Positions 32,672 to 42,161 are shown, counted from the first letter of the stretch. The stretch is DNA of 64,000 nucleotides from an uncultured Acetatifactor sp. (GCA_910585615.1 CAJUFO010000012.1:1-64000), one strand, 5' to 3'. Notes: generated from the letters alone by a model not told the origin. Translations and numbers: made by a program.

Positions 32672-33594
32672 CTGAAAATGCTCTTATATCCCTCTCCATA
32701 GATTTCCGAGGCGCTGGTGATGATTGTAAAGGCTCTTGGATCCTCCTGGCGGACAATCTCCTCCAGCTTCGGGGAAAGGGGCTTCTTCACCACGCACAAA
32801 ATCACCTTCTTGTCCGCGCCTGTGTAAGCGCCGCTGCCGGAGATGTATGTGGCGCTGATGTCCAGCTCCTCCAGCAGGCGGCTGACAATCCTTTCAGGGC
32901 TGTCGCTGATGATGAAGAACATCTTCGCGCCGTCCCGACCGTACAGCACGATATCCAGCAATACGGAATTAATGAAGACCACAAGCCCTGCGTACAGCGC
33001 CGTATCCAAATCCTGGAACACGAAAGCCGACGCCGTCACGATAACGGCGTCCGTCAGCAGAAAGAGGGAGCCCGTCTTCAGATGGGGAAAGCGCAGCCGC
33101 AGGAGCTTGATGATGATGTCCGTGCCCCCGGTGGTGGCCCCTGCCTTGAACACCAGCCCCAGGGATACCGCCATCAGGGATCCTCCCACCACGGCGGCAA
33201 GCAGCGGATCCGCCGTCACCGCCCCCACGGATGCCAGCCGGTTGGTGAAGAAGGAGGTGGCCGCGGTGCAGTAGAGGGTGGAGAGGATGAACTTCCAGCC
33301 GAATTTCCACATCCCCAGCACCAGAATCGGGATATTGATCATGAACATCCACGTACCTGTCTCGAGTCCGGTAACCCGGTTCAATATAATCGCGATACCG
33401 GTGACGCCGCCGGGTGCCAGGGAGTTTGGATCCAGGAAAAAGCTCACCGCCACGGCGTAGATCACCGATGCCACAGTGATCACCAGATAATCCGTCAGCC
33501 TGCGCCGGAACGTCTTTTTCTCTTCATACCGGATTTCCCTCTCCTGCTCTCTGCTGGCCAATTCTTTCCCGACTTGTCCCTTGCTCTTCTCCAT
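32659..33594 (-). CDS. YitT-family membrane protein with DUF2179 domain
   Basis: From the ATG at 33594 the protein is 311 residues. It has a charged N-terminus, five or so membrane segments with the conserved NSLAPGGVTGIAIILN and GATTGGTDIIIKLLR, and a C-terminal DUF2179 domain (FFIISDSPERIVSRLLEELD). YitT proteins are widespread in Firmicutes, and their transport role is not established. GGAGG lies upstream at a rather wide 12-base spacing. A strong GC-rich hairpin in the leader (33625-33652) may attenuate expression. Confidence 0.9.
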   Translation of the reverse strand: MEKSKGQVGKELASREQEREIRYEEKKTFRRRLTDYLVITVASVIYAVAVSFFLDPNSLAPGGVTGIAIILNRVTGLETGTWMFMINIPILVLGMWKFGWKFILSTLYCTAATSFFTNRLASVGAVTADPLLAAVVGGSLMAVSLGLVFKAGATTGGTDIIIKLLRLRFPHLKTGSLFLLTDAVIVTASAFVFQDLDTALYAGLVVFINSVLLDIVLYGRDGAKMFFIISDSPERIVSRLLEELDISATYISGSGAYTGADKKVILCVVKKPLSPKLEEIVRQEDPRAFTIITSASEIYGEGYKSIFSQKL

Positions 33595-33618
33595 CCTCAG
33601 ACATCGCCTCCTGAAACC

Positions 33619-33652
33619 CAAAGAAGCGGGCCGCCCGCTAAGGCAGCCCGCT
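33619..33652 (-). terminator. GC-rich hairpin upstream of the yitT-like gene
   Basis: AGCGGGCTGCC (33652-33642) and GGCGGCCCGCT (33635-33625) on the minus strand form an 11-bp stem with one G-U pair around six bases, followed by TCTTTGGG. It could end ilvA transcription or attenuate the YitT gene. The U-tract is short. Confidence 0.5.
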
Positions 33653-33775
33653 CCCTCCGGGCATTCCATCTAAAGTCACATCGTTCCTTCTATAGCCCCA
33701 TGCAACAGGCCCTCCTGATTCCGCAGCAAAGTCCGGGACAGCCAGACCGCATGCTTTGCAAATTGCAGAAGCCTT

Positions 33776-33874
33776 CGCGCTGCCAAGCTACAGTTCATCA
33801 TAGCATTCCACACGCATCAGCCATGCCCGTTGATTCCCGCGAGCAACGAGCCAAGTGGGCATGCTTGCAGCGCG
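33776..33874. repeat. Nested inverted repeats between ilvA and the yitT-like gene
   Basis: CGCGCTGCCAAGC (33776-33788) pairs with GCTTGCAGCGCG (33863-33874) with one bulged base. Inside, CATGCCC (33822-33828) pairs with GGGCATG (33857-33863) and CGTTG (33828-33832) with CAACG (33844-33848). The gap (33595-33896) has no credible gene, so this could be a structured RNA or a mobile-element relic. Confidence 0.5.
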
Positions 33875-33896
33875 GTTGATGACTGCCGTCTGACAA

Positions 33897-35294
33897 TCAG
33901 CCCGGCACGTTCACCAGCCTGGGCTTATAGCCTTCCTCCTCCAGCGACTTCATGATCTGCTCCTTGTGCTCCGTGCCGAAGGCCTCCATGGTAATCCGCA
34001 ACTCCACGGCGGCGTTGCGGTTCGTGGTGACGAACTGGTTATGCTCCAGCTCCACCACATTGCCGTTGGCCTTGGCAATGATGCCTGACACCTTGTACAG
34101 CTCGCCCGGCTTATCCGGCAGCAGCATGGACACGGTGAATACCCTGTCGCGCATGATCAGGCCCTGCTGGACCACGGAGGACATGGTGGTCACGTCCATG
34201 TTTCCGCCGCTTAAGATGGCCACTATCTTCTTGCCCTTTACGTCCAGATGCTTTAAGGCCGCCACGGTGAGAAGCCCGGAGTTCTCCACCACTGTCTTGT
34301 GGTTCTCCACCATGTCCAGGAAGGAGACGACCAGCTCGTGGTCTTCCACCGTGATGATGCCGTCCAGGTTCTTCTGGATATAGGGGAAAAGCTTGCTCCC
34401 GGGGGTCTTCACCGCGGTACCGTCCGCGATGGTGCTGACCTTGGGCAGGGTCACCACATGCCCCTCCTCCAGGGACTTCTGCATACAGTTTGCCCCGGCA
34501 GGCTCCACTCCAATCACTTTTATCTTCGGATTCAGAAGTTTTGCCAAGGTAGCCACGCCCGTGGCCAGGCCGCCGCCGCCGATGGGCACCAGTATGTAGT
34601 CCACAAGGGGCAGCTCCTTGACGATCTCCATGGCGATGGTCCCCTGTCCGGTGGCCACAATCAGGTCGTCGAAGGGATGGATGAAGGTGTATCCGTTCTC
34701 CTCCGCCAGCTCATAGGCCTTGGCGCAGGCTTCGTCGTACACGTCCCCGTACAGCACCACCTCCGCGCCGTAGCCCTTGGTGCGGTTCACCTTCATCAGA
34801 GGTGTGGTGGTGGGCATGACGATGACGGCCTTGGTGCCGTAGGCCTTCGCCGCGTAGGCCACGCCCTGGGCATGGTTCCCGGCGGAGGCGGTAATCAGCC
34901 CCTTGGCCCGCTCCTCGTCCGTGAGGGTGCAGATCTTATAATACGCGCCCCTGAGCTTATACGCGCCTGTCAGCTGCATGTTCTCGGGCTTTAAGTAGAC
35001 CTTGTTCCCTGTCTGGCTGCTCAGATACTCGCTGAACACCAGCTTCGTCTCCAAAGTCACCTGCTTTACGATCTCCGATGCCTCCTCGAACTTCTCCAGG
35101 GACAGCCCCTCTTCCAGGGACTGCATTTCTCCAGCTTCAATACCCATCTCTGTCTCCCCCTCTTCCTTCTTATTTTCTTCGGGAAATTCCTCTTCCGGCG
35201 TTTCCGTTGCCCCGTCCGCCCCAGCTTCCTCTTCCATGGAATGCTCTTCTTCCATGGAACGCTCTTCTTCCATGGAACGCCTCTGTTCTTCCAT
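33897..35294 (-). CDS. ilvA: Threonine ammonia-lyase with C-terminal ACT domain
   Basis: The catalytic part has the PLP-lysine motif QLTGAYKLRGAYYKI, ITASAGNHAQGVAYAA and the glycine loop VPIGGGGLATG. A C-terminal ACT domain follows (RVFTVSMLLPDKPGELYKVSG). The length fits the TdcB/IlvA class with a single ACT domain. It deaminates threonine to 2-oxobutyrate for isoleucine or propionate formation. AAGGAGG precedes the ATG at 35294. The first 49 residues are Glu-rich, begin with tandem MEEERS/MEEEHS repeat units and are not part of the fold. A start at 35147, with GGGGG eight bases upstream, would give the usual length of about 416. Confidence 0.93.
   Translation of the reverse strand: MEEQRRSMEEERSMEEEHSMEEEAGADGATETPEEEFPEENKKEEGETEMGIEAGEMQSLEEGLSLEKFEEASEIVKQVTLETKLVFSEYLSSQTGNKVYLKPENMQLTGAYKLRGAYYKICTLTDEERAKGLITASAGNHAQGVAYAAKAYGTKAVIVMPTTTPLMKVNRTKGYGAEVVLYGDVYDEACAKAYELAEENGYTFIHPFDDLIVATGQGTIAMEIVKELPLVDYILVPIGGGGLATGVATLAKLLNPKIKVIGVEPAGANCMQKSLEEGHVVTLPKVSTIADGTAVKTPGSKLFPYIQKNLDGIITVEDHELVVSFLDMVENHKTVVENSGLLTVAALKHLDVKGKKIVAILSGGNMDVTTMSSVVQQGLIMRDRVFTVSMLLPDKPGELYKVSGIIAKANGNVVELEHNQFVTTNRNAAVELRITMEAFGTEHKEQIMKSLEEEGYKPRLVNVPG
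35224..35294 (-). repeat. Three to four tandem SD-ATG repeat units at the ilvA start
   Basis: On the minus strand, 18-base units of the form ATGGAAGAAGAGCGTTCC and ATGGAAGAAGAGCATTCC follow a 21-base first unit, ending in a partial unit ATGGAAGAGGAAG. Each unit contains an in-frame ATG preceded by GAAGAG or GAGGAG-like bases, giving several stacked start codons. Confidence 0.8.
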
Positions 35295-35429
35295 CTTCCG
35301 ATGCTCCTCCTTCCCTCCGGCCTGATGCCGCTCCTCACTGCCTACCTTCCTGCTCCATATCTATGCCATCTACGCTCTCAACCTTCCCGCATTCCGCATT
35401 TTCAGCATAACGCGTCCGGCCATGAACCG

Positions 35430-36386
35430 CTATTCTCCCTCCGGCTGCCCTCCATCGGCCCTCACATCGAAGAGTGCGTTCACGAACTCATCCGAGTCGA
35501 ACTTCTGCAAATCGTCGATGGTCTCGCCCACGCCGATGTATTTCACAGGTACCCGCAGCTCCGACTGGATGGCCACGGCAATGCCGCCCTTTGCGGTGCC
35601 GTCCATCTTGGTAAGGATGATGCCTGTCAGATTCGCCACCTCGCCGAACTCTCTGGCCTGCACCAGCGCGTTCTGCCCGGTGGTGCCGTCCAGCACGATC
35701 AGATTCTCCCTGTGGGCATCCGGGAACTCCCTGTCCACGATGCGGTTCATCTTCCGCAGCTCCTCCATCAGGTTCTTCTTATTGTGGAGCCGTCCCGCCG
35801 TGTCAATCAGCAGCACGTCCACTCCCCTGGCCTTGGCGGCGTTCACGGCATCGAACACCACGCTGGCCGGATCAGCGCCCTCGTTTCCGCCCACCATGGG
35901 CACCTCCGCGCGCCTGGCCCACTCCGCCAGCTGGTCTCCCGCGGCGGCCCGGAAGGTATCGGCGGCGGCAATAAGCACTTTCCTGCCGTCCTCCTTGAAT
36001 TTGCCCGCCAGCTTCCCTACGGAGGTGGTCTTGCCCACACCGTTGACCCCAATCACCATGATGACGGACTGACGCTTCTCGAACTCATAGGCGGTCTCGT
36101 CCACCCGCATCTGCTCCTTGATGCCCTCTATCAGGAGCTGCTTGCACTCGTGGGGCTCCTTGATATGCCGCTCCTTTATCTGGGCCTTCAGGCGGCTGAT
36201 AATCTCCGTGGTAGCGTTGACGCCGATGTCCCCCATGATGAGAATCTCCTCCAGCTCCTCATAGAAATCATCGTCAATCGCGGAAAAGCCGCTGAACACG
36301 GAATCGATTCCCCGGACGATATTGTTCCTGGTCTTCGTCAGGCCCTCCTTCAATCTGGCAAAAAAGCCTTTCTTTCCCTCTGCCAT
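35430..36386 (-). CDS. ftsY: Signal recognition particle receptor FtsY
   Basis: This 318-residue protein has a short N domain and the GTPase domain with P-loop GVNGVGKTT (113-121), DTFRAAAGDQL, DTAGRLHNK and TKMDGTAKGG. It lacks the long acidic A domain of E. coli FtsY, as is usual in Firmicutes. It docks the SRP-ribosome complex at the membrane. AAGGAGTG precedes the ATG. It follows smc, matching the Bacillus rnc-smc-ftsY order. Confidence 0.97.
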   Translation of the reverse strand: MAEGKKGFFARLKEGLTKTRNNIVRGIDSVFSGFSAIDDDFYEELEEILIMGDIGVNATTEIISRLKAQIKERHIKEPHECKQLLIEGIKEQMRVDETAYEFEKRQSVIMVIGVNGVGKTTSVGKLAGKFKEDGRKVLIAAADTFRAAAGDQLAEWARRAEVPMVGGNEGADPASVVFDAVNAAKARGVDVLLIDTAGRLHNKKNLMEELRKMNRIVDREFPDAHRENLIVLDGTTGQNALVQAREFGEVANLTGIILTKMDGTAKGGIAVAIQSELRVPVKYIGVGETIDDLQKFDSDEFVNALFDVRADGGQPEGE

Positions 36387-36460
36387 GCCTTATCCCACTC
36401 CTTCCCGCGCTCTGTCGTCCATAAAGTGATAATACCATATTTAAGAAACGACTGCAATAG

Positions 36461-39400
36461 TCATGCGGTCAGTTCCTTATCAATCAGGTTCACGCTGACC
36501 AACGTGGACACGCCCTTCTCCTGCATGGTGATGCCGTAGAGCCGATCCACCTGCTCCATGGTTCCTCTTCTGTGCGTTATGACGATAAACTGTGTGTTTT
36601 TTGTCAATTTATGCAGATACTTTGCAAACCTGCCCACATTGGAGTCGTCCAGCGCCGCCTCAATCTCGTCCAGCAGGCAGAAGGGCGACGGCTTCAGGTT
36701 CTGGATGGCGAACAGCAGGGAAATGGCCGTCAGAGCCTTCTCGCCGCCGGAGAGCTGCATCATGTTCTGCAGCTTCTTCCCGGGAGGCTGGGCGATGATG
36801 CGGATGCCTGCCTCCAGGATATCCTCGTCCTCTATCAGCTCCAATGTGCCCCGGCCGCCGCCGAACAGCTCCTTGAACACCTTGTCGAACTCCCTGCCGA
36901 TCTCCGCGAACTTTTCCGCGAACTGCTTGCGCATGGCGGCGTCCAGCTCCTGGATGATGTTCTCCAGGGTCTTCTCCGCCTCCACCAGGTCGTCCCGCTG
37001 GGTGGACATGAAGGTATAGCGCTCCAGCAGGTTCTTGTAGTCCTCGATGGCGTTCACGTTCACGTCCCCCAGCTTCCTGATCTGATCCCGCAGGGAGGCA
37101 ATCTCCTTCTTCATGGCCGCAAGGTCCGTCAGCTCCCCGTCCCGCAGGGAAGCGGCATCGCTCAGAGTGATCTCATATTCGTCCCACATGTAGTTGATCT
37201 GGGACTCCATGGATTCCTCCATGCGCTCCTTCTGGGCATTCAGGCGGTAGACCTCCTTGTCCAGGGCGGACTGGCGCTGGGCCAGCTCCTCCCGCCTGGC
37301 GAAGAAGCTCTTCTGCCTGGCCGACAGCTCCTCCCTCTGGGCCATGTCTTCCTTCAGCCTGGCCTCGGATTCGTTCTGGGCGTCATAGGAAGCCGTAATC
37401 GTCTTCTGAATCTCTTCTATGGTGCGCTGCTTGCTCTCCACAGCCTGACCGTTCTCCCGCAGGGCCTCCAGGACCTCCTCCAGCTCTGCCCGGGCCCTCT
37501 GGATCTCCCCGTCGATACGGTCCGCGTTGCTCTGCTGGAATCCCAGGGACTGGCGCAGCTTCTCCACTTTCAGATCCCACTCCGAGACGGCGGCTGCGGC
37601 TTCCGTCTCCGCCCTGCGCCTCTCCTCCAGCTCCTGCTGGAACCGGGCGATTTCTTCCTGTGCCCGGGCTTCCAGGGCCTCGCTGGCAACGAGTTCCTGC
37701 TGCACGGACTCCTTGTCCGTCCTGATTTCCCGGGTCTTCTCCTGAATCTCCTGCTCCTCCTGCTGCAGGCTGGCGGCGCTCTCCACTTCCTCCTCCATGC
37801 GCTCCCTGGCCTGGGCGATGTTGAGCCTGGCCGTGTTCTGCTCGATGGACTTGCGCTGGATGTCGCCCTTGATGGCCTCCAGGTCCACGCGCATCCTGGT
37901 GCGCCTGGCCTTCGTGTCCTCGATATCCTTGTCTATCTCACTGACCGAGCGGGCCAGCTCCTTTACCCGCTTCTCCAGCTCCTCTATCTCCCTGCGCCGC
38001 CCCAGGAGGTTGCTGCTGTTCTTGTAGGCGCCGCCGCTGATGGCGCCGCCGGGCACCAGCAGCTCCCCCTCCAGGGTCACGATGCGCATGCTCTGGCTAT
38101 ACTTCCTGTTCAGTTTCAGGGCGTTGTCCACATTGTCCATCACCAGGATGCGGCCAAGCAGAGAGCCTGCCACATCCCGGTATTTATCGTCTATGCGTAC
38201 CAAAGTGTCCGCCGTGCCGATGACGCCCGGTTCGGACAGGGCCTCCGTATTCCGGAATCTCTGGTAATTCCGGATGCTGGTCAGGGGCAGGAATGTGGCC
38301 CGGCCCAGCCTGTTGGTCTTCAGGAAGGAAATCATCCGCTTGGCAGTGTCCTCGTCCTTTGTGACGATGTTCTGGATGCTGCCCCCCAGTGCGGTCTCAA
38401 TGGCCACCTCGTACTTCTTCTCCACATGGATGATGTCCGCCACCACGCCTACGATGCCCTCATTCCGCTCCTTCTGCTCCATGACCTTCTTGACGCTGCC
38501 GCCGTAGCCCTCGTAGCGCTCCGCCAGGTTGGACAGGGCCTCCAGCCTGGACTTCTCCATGTGGTAGGCGCTCTTGGCCTCCTGCAGGGCTGCGTCCTTT
38601 TGGGTCAAGGCCTGGCGGAAGCCGGAAAGCTCCTGCTCCATGGCCGCTTCCCGCTCGTTCAATATGCGCATCTGATCCGTGACGGCGGCGAATTCCGCCT
38701 CCAGGCCCTTGAGCGTCTCCTCCCTGGCCGCCTCGTCGGACTTCACCCGCAGGAGCCGGGACTGCAGCTCCGCTTTCCGGATCTTCACCTGCTCCATCAT
38801 GGTGTCGAAGCGCCCTAATTTGGTCTTGATCGTGGCGCGCTGGTTCAGCTCCCCGATGATGGTATTCTTTCCGGCCTCGATGCCGCTGTTCAGCTCATCT
38901 ATCCTGGTCTGGATTTCCTCCAGCTTAGCCTTGGCGGCATCGGCCAGGGCAGTAATCTCCTGCACCTTTGCGTCCGTGTCCCCCTTTTCGGAGAGCAGAG
39001 CCTCCCTGTCCTGCACCCTTGCGGCGATATCCTCTTCCAGGGCGTTTCGCCTGTTGTTCAGATGGGCTTCGCTGCCCCTGGCGGAGTTAATCTGCTCCTT
39101 CAGCACGTTCATCTCGCCCTCCAGCTTCCCTCTGGTAAGGCCTGCATCCGTCACGGTGCTGCGGGCTTCCTCGATGGACTGTTCCAGCTTCTCCAGGACT
39201 TCCGCGATCCGCTCGTATTCCTCCCGGATGCCGTCGTAAGCTTGGCTGGTCTCGGCCAGGTCCTTGGCGGCCAGGGAACGCTTCTCCTCCACGTCCCCGA
39301 GCTGCTCCCGCAGGCGGGCGTTCTCCAGCAGGAACACGTTCACGTCGAAGCGCTTCAGCTCTTCCCTCTTTCGCAGGTACTGCCTGGCCGTCTCGGACTG

Positions 39401-40021
39401 GCGCTCCAGGGGGCCCAATTGCTTCTCCAGCTCCGACAGGATGTCGTTGACGCGGACCAGGTTCTGCTTCTCGTTCTCCAGCTTGGTCTGGGCCGCGGCC
39501 TTTCTGCGCTTGAACTTCACGATTCCGGCGGCCTCGTCGAAGAGCTCCCTGCGCTCCTCCGGCTTGCCGCTCAGGATTTTGTCGATCTGGCCCTGGCCGA
39601 TGATGGAGTAGCCTTCCTTGCCGATGCCTGTGTCGTAGAACAGCTCGTTCACGTCCTTCAATCTGCAGGAGCTGCCGTTGATCAGATATTCACTTTCTCC
39701 GGAACGGTAGATGCGCCTGGCCACCGTCACCTCGTCGAAGCTGGTGGCCAGCTGATGGTCCGTATTGTCCAGCGTGATGGCCACATAGGCGTAGCTTAAC
39801 GGCTTCCTGTTCTCTGTGCCCGAGAAAATGACATCCTGCATGCTGGCGCCGCGCAACTGCTTCACCCGCTGCTCTCCCAGGACCCAGCGCACCGCGTCGG
39901 CCACATTGCTCTTCCCGCTGCCGTTGGGCCCTACGATTCCCGTGATTCCGTTGTGGAACTGGAAATTGATTTTGTTCGCAAAGGACTTAAAGCCCTGCAC
40001 CTCTATGTTCTTTAAATACAT
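36461..40021 (-). CDS. smc: Chromosome segregation ATPase SMC
   Basis: This 1186-residue protein has a Walker A motif GPNGSGKSN (31-39), two long coiled coils around a hinge (about 500-670), the ABC signature LSGGEKAL near 1086-1093 and Walker B FCLLDEIEAALDD near 1113-1125. It forms condensin with ScpA and ScpB for chromosome compaction. The start overlaps the rnc end by ten bases, which suggests coupled translation. Confidence 0.98.
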   Translation of the reverse strand: MYLKNIEVQGFKSFANKINFQFHNGITGIVGPNGSGKSNVADAVRWVLGEQRVKQLRGASMQDVIFSGTENRKPLSYAYVAITLDNTDHQLATSFDEVTVARRIYRSGESEYLINGSSCRLKDVNELFYDTGIGKEGYSIIGQGQIDKILSGKPEERRELFDEAAGIVKFKRRKAAAQTKLENEKQNLVRVNDILSELEKQLGPLERQSETARQYLRKREELKRFDVNVFLLENARLREQLGDVEEKRSLAAKDLAETSQAYDGIREEYERIAEVLEKLEQSIEEARSTVTDAGLTRGKLEGEMNVLKEQINSARGSEAHLNNRRNALEEDIAARVQDREALLSEKGDTDAKVQEITALADAAKAKLEEIQTRIDELNSGIEAGKNTIIGELNQRATIKTKLGRFDTMMEQVKIRKAELQSRLLRVKSDEAAREETLKGLEAEFAAVTDQMRILNEREAAMEQELSGFRQALTQKDAALQEAKSAYHMEKSRLEALSNLAERYEGYGGSVKKVMEQKERNEGIVGVVADIIHVEKKYEVAIETALGGSIQNIVTKDEDTAKRMISFLKTNRLGRATFLPLTSIRNYQRFRNTEALSEPGVIGTADTLVRIDDKYRDVAGSLLGRILVMDNVDNALKLNRKYSQSMRIVTLEGELLVPGGAISGGAYKNSSNLLGRRREIEELEKRVKELARSVSEIDKDIEDTKARRTRMRVDLEAIKGDIQRKSIEQNTARLNIAQARERMEEEVESAASLQQEEQEIQEKTREIRTDKESVQQELVASEALEARAQEEIARFQQELEERRRAETEAAAAVSEWDLKVEKLRQSLGFQQSNADRIDGEIQRARAELEEVLEALRENGQAVESKQRTIEEIQKTITASYDAQNESEARLKEDMAQREELSARQKSFFARREELAQRQSALDKEVYRLNAQKERMEESMESQINYMWDEYEITLSDAASLRDGELTDLAAMKKEIASLRDQIRKLGDVNVNAIEDYKNLLERYTFMSTQRDDLVEAEKTLENIIQELDAAMRKQFAEKFAEIGREFDKVFKELFGGGRGTLELIEDEDILEAGIRIIAQPPGKKLQNMMQLSGGEKALTAISLLFAIQNLKPSPFCLLDEIEAALDDSNVGRFAKYLHKLTKNTQFIVITHRRGTMEQVDRLYGITMQEKGVSTLVSVNLIDKELTA

Positions 40022-40725
40022 CCTCTATCCCTCAAAAGCAATAAAGCCCTGTACGCGGCCTGCTGCTCCGCCGCCTTTTTCGTCTTTCCTTCCCCTGTGC
40101 CCAGGCTCTTGCCATCCATGTTCACCGACACGCGGAACAGCTTGTCGTGCTCCGGCCCGCTCTCCTCCAGCAGCTCATAGTTGAACTCCCGCTTCAGCTT
40201 CCCCTGAATCGCCTCCTGGAGATTGCTCTTGCTGTCGTAGAAGAGCTGCTTGTCCTCCAGGTCAGAGAGCACGAAGCGGTCGATGAATTCTTTTGCCCGC
40301 TCCATCCCCCCGTCCAGGAAGATGGCCCCGATCACGGCCTCCATGGCGTCGGAGACTATGCTGTCGCGGCCTCTCCCGCCGGTAATCTCCTCCCCCTTCC
40401 CCAGCAGCATGAACCTGCCCAGCTCCAGATCCCTGGCGCAGAAGGCGAGGGATGGCTCACAGACCATAGATGCACGTTTTTTCGTTAATTCCCCTTCGCT
40501 CATCCTCGGGTTCTCCCGGAACAGGAATTCGCTTGTGACCAGCTCCAGCACCGCGTCCCCCAGGAACTCCAGCCGCTCATAGTTCTGGGCCCTGCGGATC
40601 TTCTGCTCATTGGTGAAGGAGCTGTGTGTCATGGCCTGCCGCAGCAGGCTTCTGTCCCTGAACCGGTATCCGATGCGCTCCTCCAGCACATCCATGGTAT
40701 ATCCTTTTGTGTAATCTTCCAACAT
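40012..40725 (-). CDS. rnc: Ribonuclease III
   Basis: This 237-residue protein has the RNase III signature NYERLEFLGDAVL (48-60) with the catalytic acidic residues, a second acidic site in DAMEAVIGAIFLDGG, and a C-terminal dsRNA-binding domain (about 165-235, with GTGEGKTKKAAEQQAAYRAL). It processes rRNA and other double-stranded RNA. A GAGGATGA stretch lies close to the ATG. An internal Met at residue 11 is an alternative start. Confidence 0.97.
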   Translation of the reverse strand: MLEDYTKGYTMDVLEERIGYRFRDRSLLRQAMTHSSFTNEQKIRRAQNYERLEFLGDAVLELVTSEFLFRENPRMSEGELTKKRASMVCEPSLAFCARDLELGRFMLLGKGEEITGGRGRDSIVSDAMEAVIGAIFLDGGMERAKEFIDRFVLSDLEDKQLFYDSKSNLQEAIQGKLKREFNYELLEESGPEHDKLFRVSVNMDGKSLGTGEGKTKKAAEQQAAYRALLLLRDRGCI

Positions 40726-40773
40726 GTCTCATCCTCTTTTCCGGGCAAAAAAATCCGGAACATACAAGCAAAT

Positions 40774-40797
40774 GAGCAGCCACGTAACGGACTGCTC
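40774..40797 (-). terminator. Weak hairpin between acpP and rnc
   Basis: GAGCAG and CTGCTC (40797-40774 on the minus strand) form a six-bp stem, extendable with a bulge. A second T-rich-loop hairpin, TTCCGG/CCGGAA, lies just downstream. Either could lower read-through into rnc; the evidence is weak. Confidence 0.3.
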
Positions 40798-40825
40798 TTG
40801 TAAAGTCCATATAGCAGGGCCTGCT

Positions 40826-41056
40826 TCAGCCCTGCATGCCTTTGATCAAATCCACTGCTTCCCTTACGGTATGAATCTTCTCTGCCTCCTCCGCGGGAAT
40901 CTCGATGTCGAATTCCTCCTCGATGCCCATGACGATCTGGAACACATCCAGGGAATCGGCGCCCAGGTCGTCCACAAAGGTGGAGTCCATGCCGATCTCA
41001 TCGGGATCCACGTTCAGCACATCCGCAATCACCTTTTTCAGCTTCTCGAATTCCAT
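40826..41056 (-). CDS. acpP: Acyl carrier protein
   Basis: This 76-residue acidic protein has the phosphopantetheine site Ser35 in GADSLD. It carries growing acyl chains in fatty acid synthesis and supplies acyl-ACP to PlsX, encoded just upstream. AAGGAGG precedes the ATG. The Bacillus genes fabD and fabG that normally lie between plsX and acpP are absent here. Confidence 0.97.
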   Translation of the reverse strand: MEFEKLKKVIADVLNVDPDEIGMDSTFVDDLGADSLDVFQIVMGIEEEFDIEIPAEEAEKIHTVREAVDLIKGMQG

Positions 41057-41073
41057 TGGGTTTCCTCCTTTCC

Positions 41074-42084
41074 TTAGTCCTCAAGGACCATCTGTTCCTT
41101 GATTTTCTGATTTATTTTCTGTTCCTTGAATGCAATGCATTGCAGGATAGAATTCTTGATTTCCACAGCTTTGCTGTTGCCGTGGGTCTTCACCACCAGG
41201 CCGTTCAGGCCCAGCAGCGGCGCGCCGCCGTAGGCCTCCGTATTGAAGTCCTTCAGGGTCTGCTTCAGGGCCGGCTTCACCAGCAGGGCCCCGATCTTGC
41301 TGCGCAGGTTCATCATCATGCCGGCTTTGATCTTCGCTATCAGAGCCCCGCTGACGCCCTCCAGCATCTTCAGCACCACATTGCCCGCAAAAGCCTCGCA
41401 CACCAGCACGTCCGCGCCGCCCTCCGGGATGTCCCTGGCCTCCACGTTACCGATGAAGTTGATCTCCGGGCAGCTCTTCAGCAGCGGATAGGTCTCCCTG
41501 GTGAGGGCATTGCCCTTCTCCTCCTCGGTGCCGATGTTCACCAGGCCCACCCGGGGATTCTTCACGCCGATGACGCTCTCCATGTAGATGCTGCCCATCT
41601 TGGCGAACTGCAATAGCTGGGAGGGCCTGGCATCCACATTGGCCCCGCAGTCCAGCAGCAGGCTCACGCCGTTCATATGGGGGATGACGGGCGCAAGGGG
41701 CGGGCGCTCCACGCCCTTGATGCGGCCCACGATGACCTGTCCGCCCACCAGGACGGCTCCGGTGCTCCCCGCGGAGACCAGCGCGTCGCATTTCCCTTCC
41801 TTCACCAGATACATGCACCTTACGATGGAGGAATCCTTCTTCTTGCGGATGGCCATCACGGGAGGCTCCCCGGTCTCTATGACCTCCTCCGCATGGACGA
41901 TCTCCAGCTGCTCCGCGTTATAGGTATATTTCTTCAGCTCTTCCTTCAGCGCGGGCTCCCGCCCTGCCAGGAACACTTTCACCCGCCCGTCGGCATTTAT
42001 GGCCTCTACAGCGCCCTTCACAGTCTCATAAGGCGCATTGTCGCCCCCCATAGCGTCTACCGCTACATTTACCATTTCCGCCAT
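41074..42084 (-). CDS. plsX: Phosphate acyltransferase PlsX
   Basis: This 336-residue protein has the PlsX start VNVAVDAMGGDNAP, the segment VSAGSTGAVLVGG and the DVLVCEAFAGNVVLKMLEG region. It makes acyl phosphate from acyl-ACP, the donor for PlsY encoded at 10652-11329. GGAGAGGG lies before the ATG. A promoter is proposed at 42162-42190, so the gene is separable from yceD-rpmF, which ends in a terminator. Confidence 0.97.
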   Translation of the reverse strand: MAEMVNVAVDAMGGDNAPYETVKGAVEAINADGRVKVFLAGREPALKEELKKYTYNAEQLEIVHAEEVIETGEPPVMAIRKKKDSSIVRCMYLVKEGKCDALVSAGSTGAVLVGGQVIVGRIKGVERPPLAPVIPHMNGVSLLLDCGANVDARPSQLLQFAKMGSIYMESVIGVKNPRVGLVNIGTEEEKGNALTRETYPLLKSCPEINFIGNVEARDIPEGGADVLVCEAFAGNVVLKMLEGVSGALIAKIKAGMMMNLRSKIGALLVKPALKQTLKDFNTEAYGGAPLLGLNGLVVKTHGNSKAVEIKNSILQCIAFKEQKINQKIKEQMVLED

Positions 42085-42102
42085 TGGATTCCCTCTCCGT
42101 AT

Positions 42103-42118
42103 GAATGCTCTTCTTCAG
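42103..42118 (-). repeat. Single short repeat unit in the plsX leader
   Basis: CTGAAGAAGAGCATTC on the minus strand matches the core of the dispersed repeat. A partial copy, GGCATTCA, lies just before it. It is not itself the plsX ribosome site, which is closer to the ATG. Confidence 0.5.
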
Positions 42119-42161
42119 TGAATGCCATTCCGAAATTTTTTTACATCCGCGTACCCTTTTT

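Noticed and set aside
36572..38818. 748-codon plus-strand frame opposite smc
   Set aside because: Leu/His/Gln-rich antisense of coiled-coil codons, with no motif; smc on the other strand is certain.
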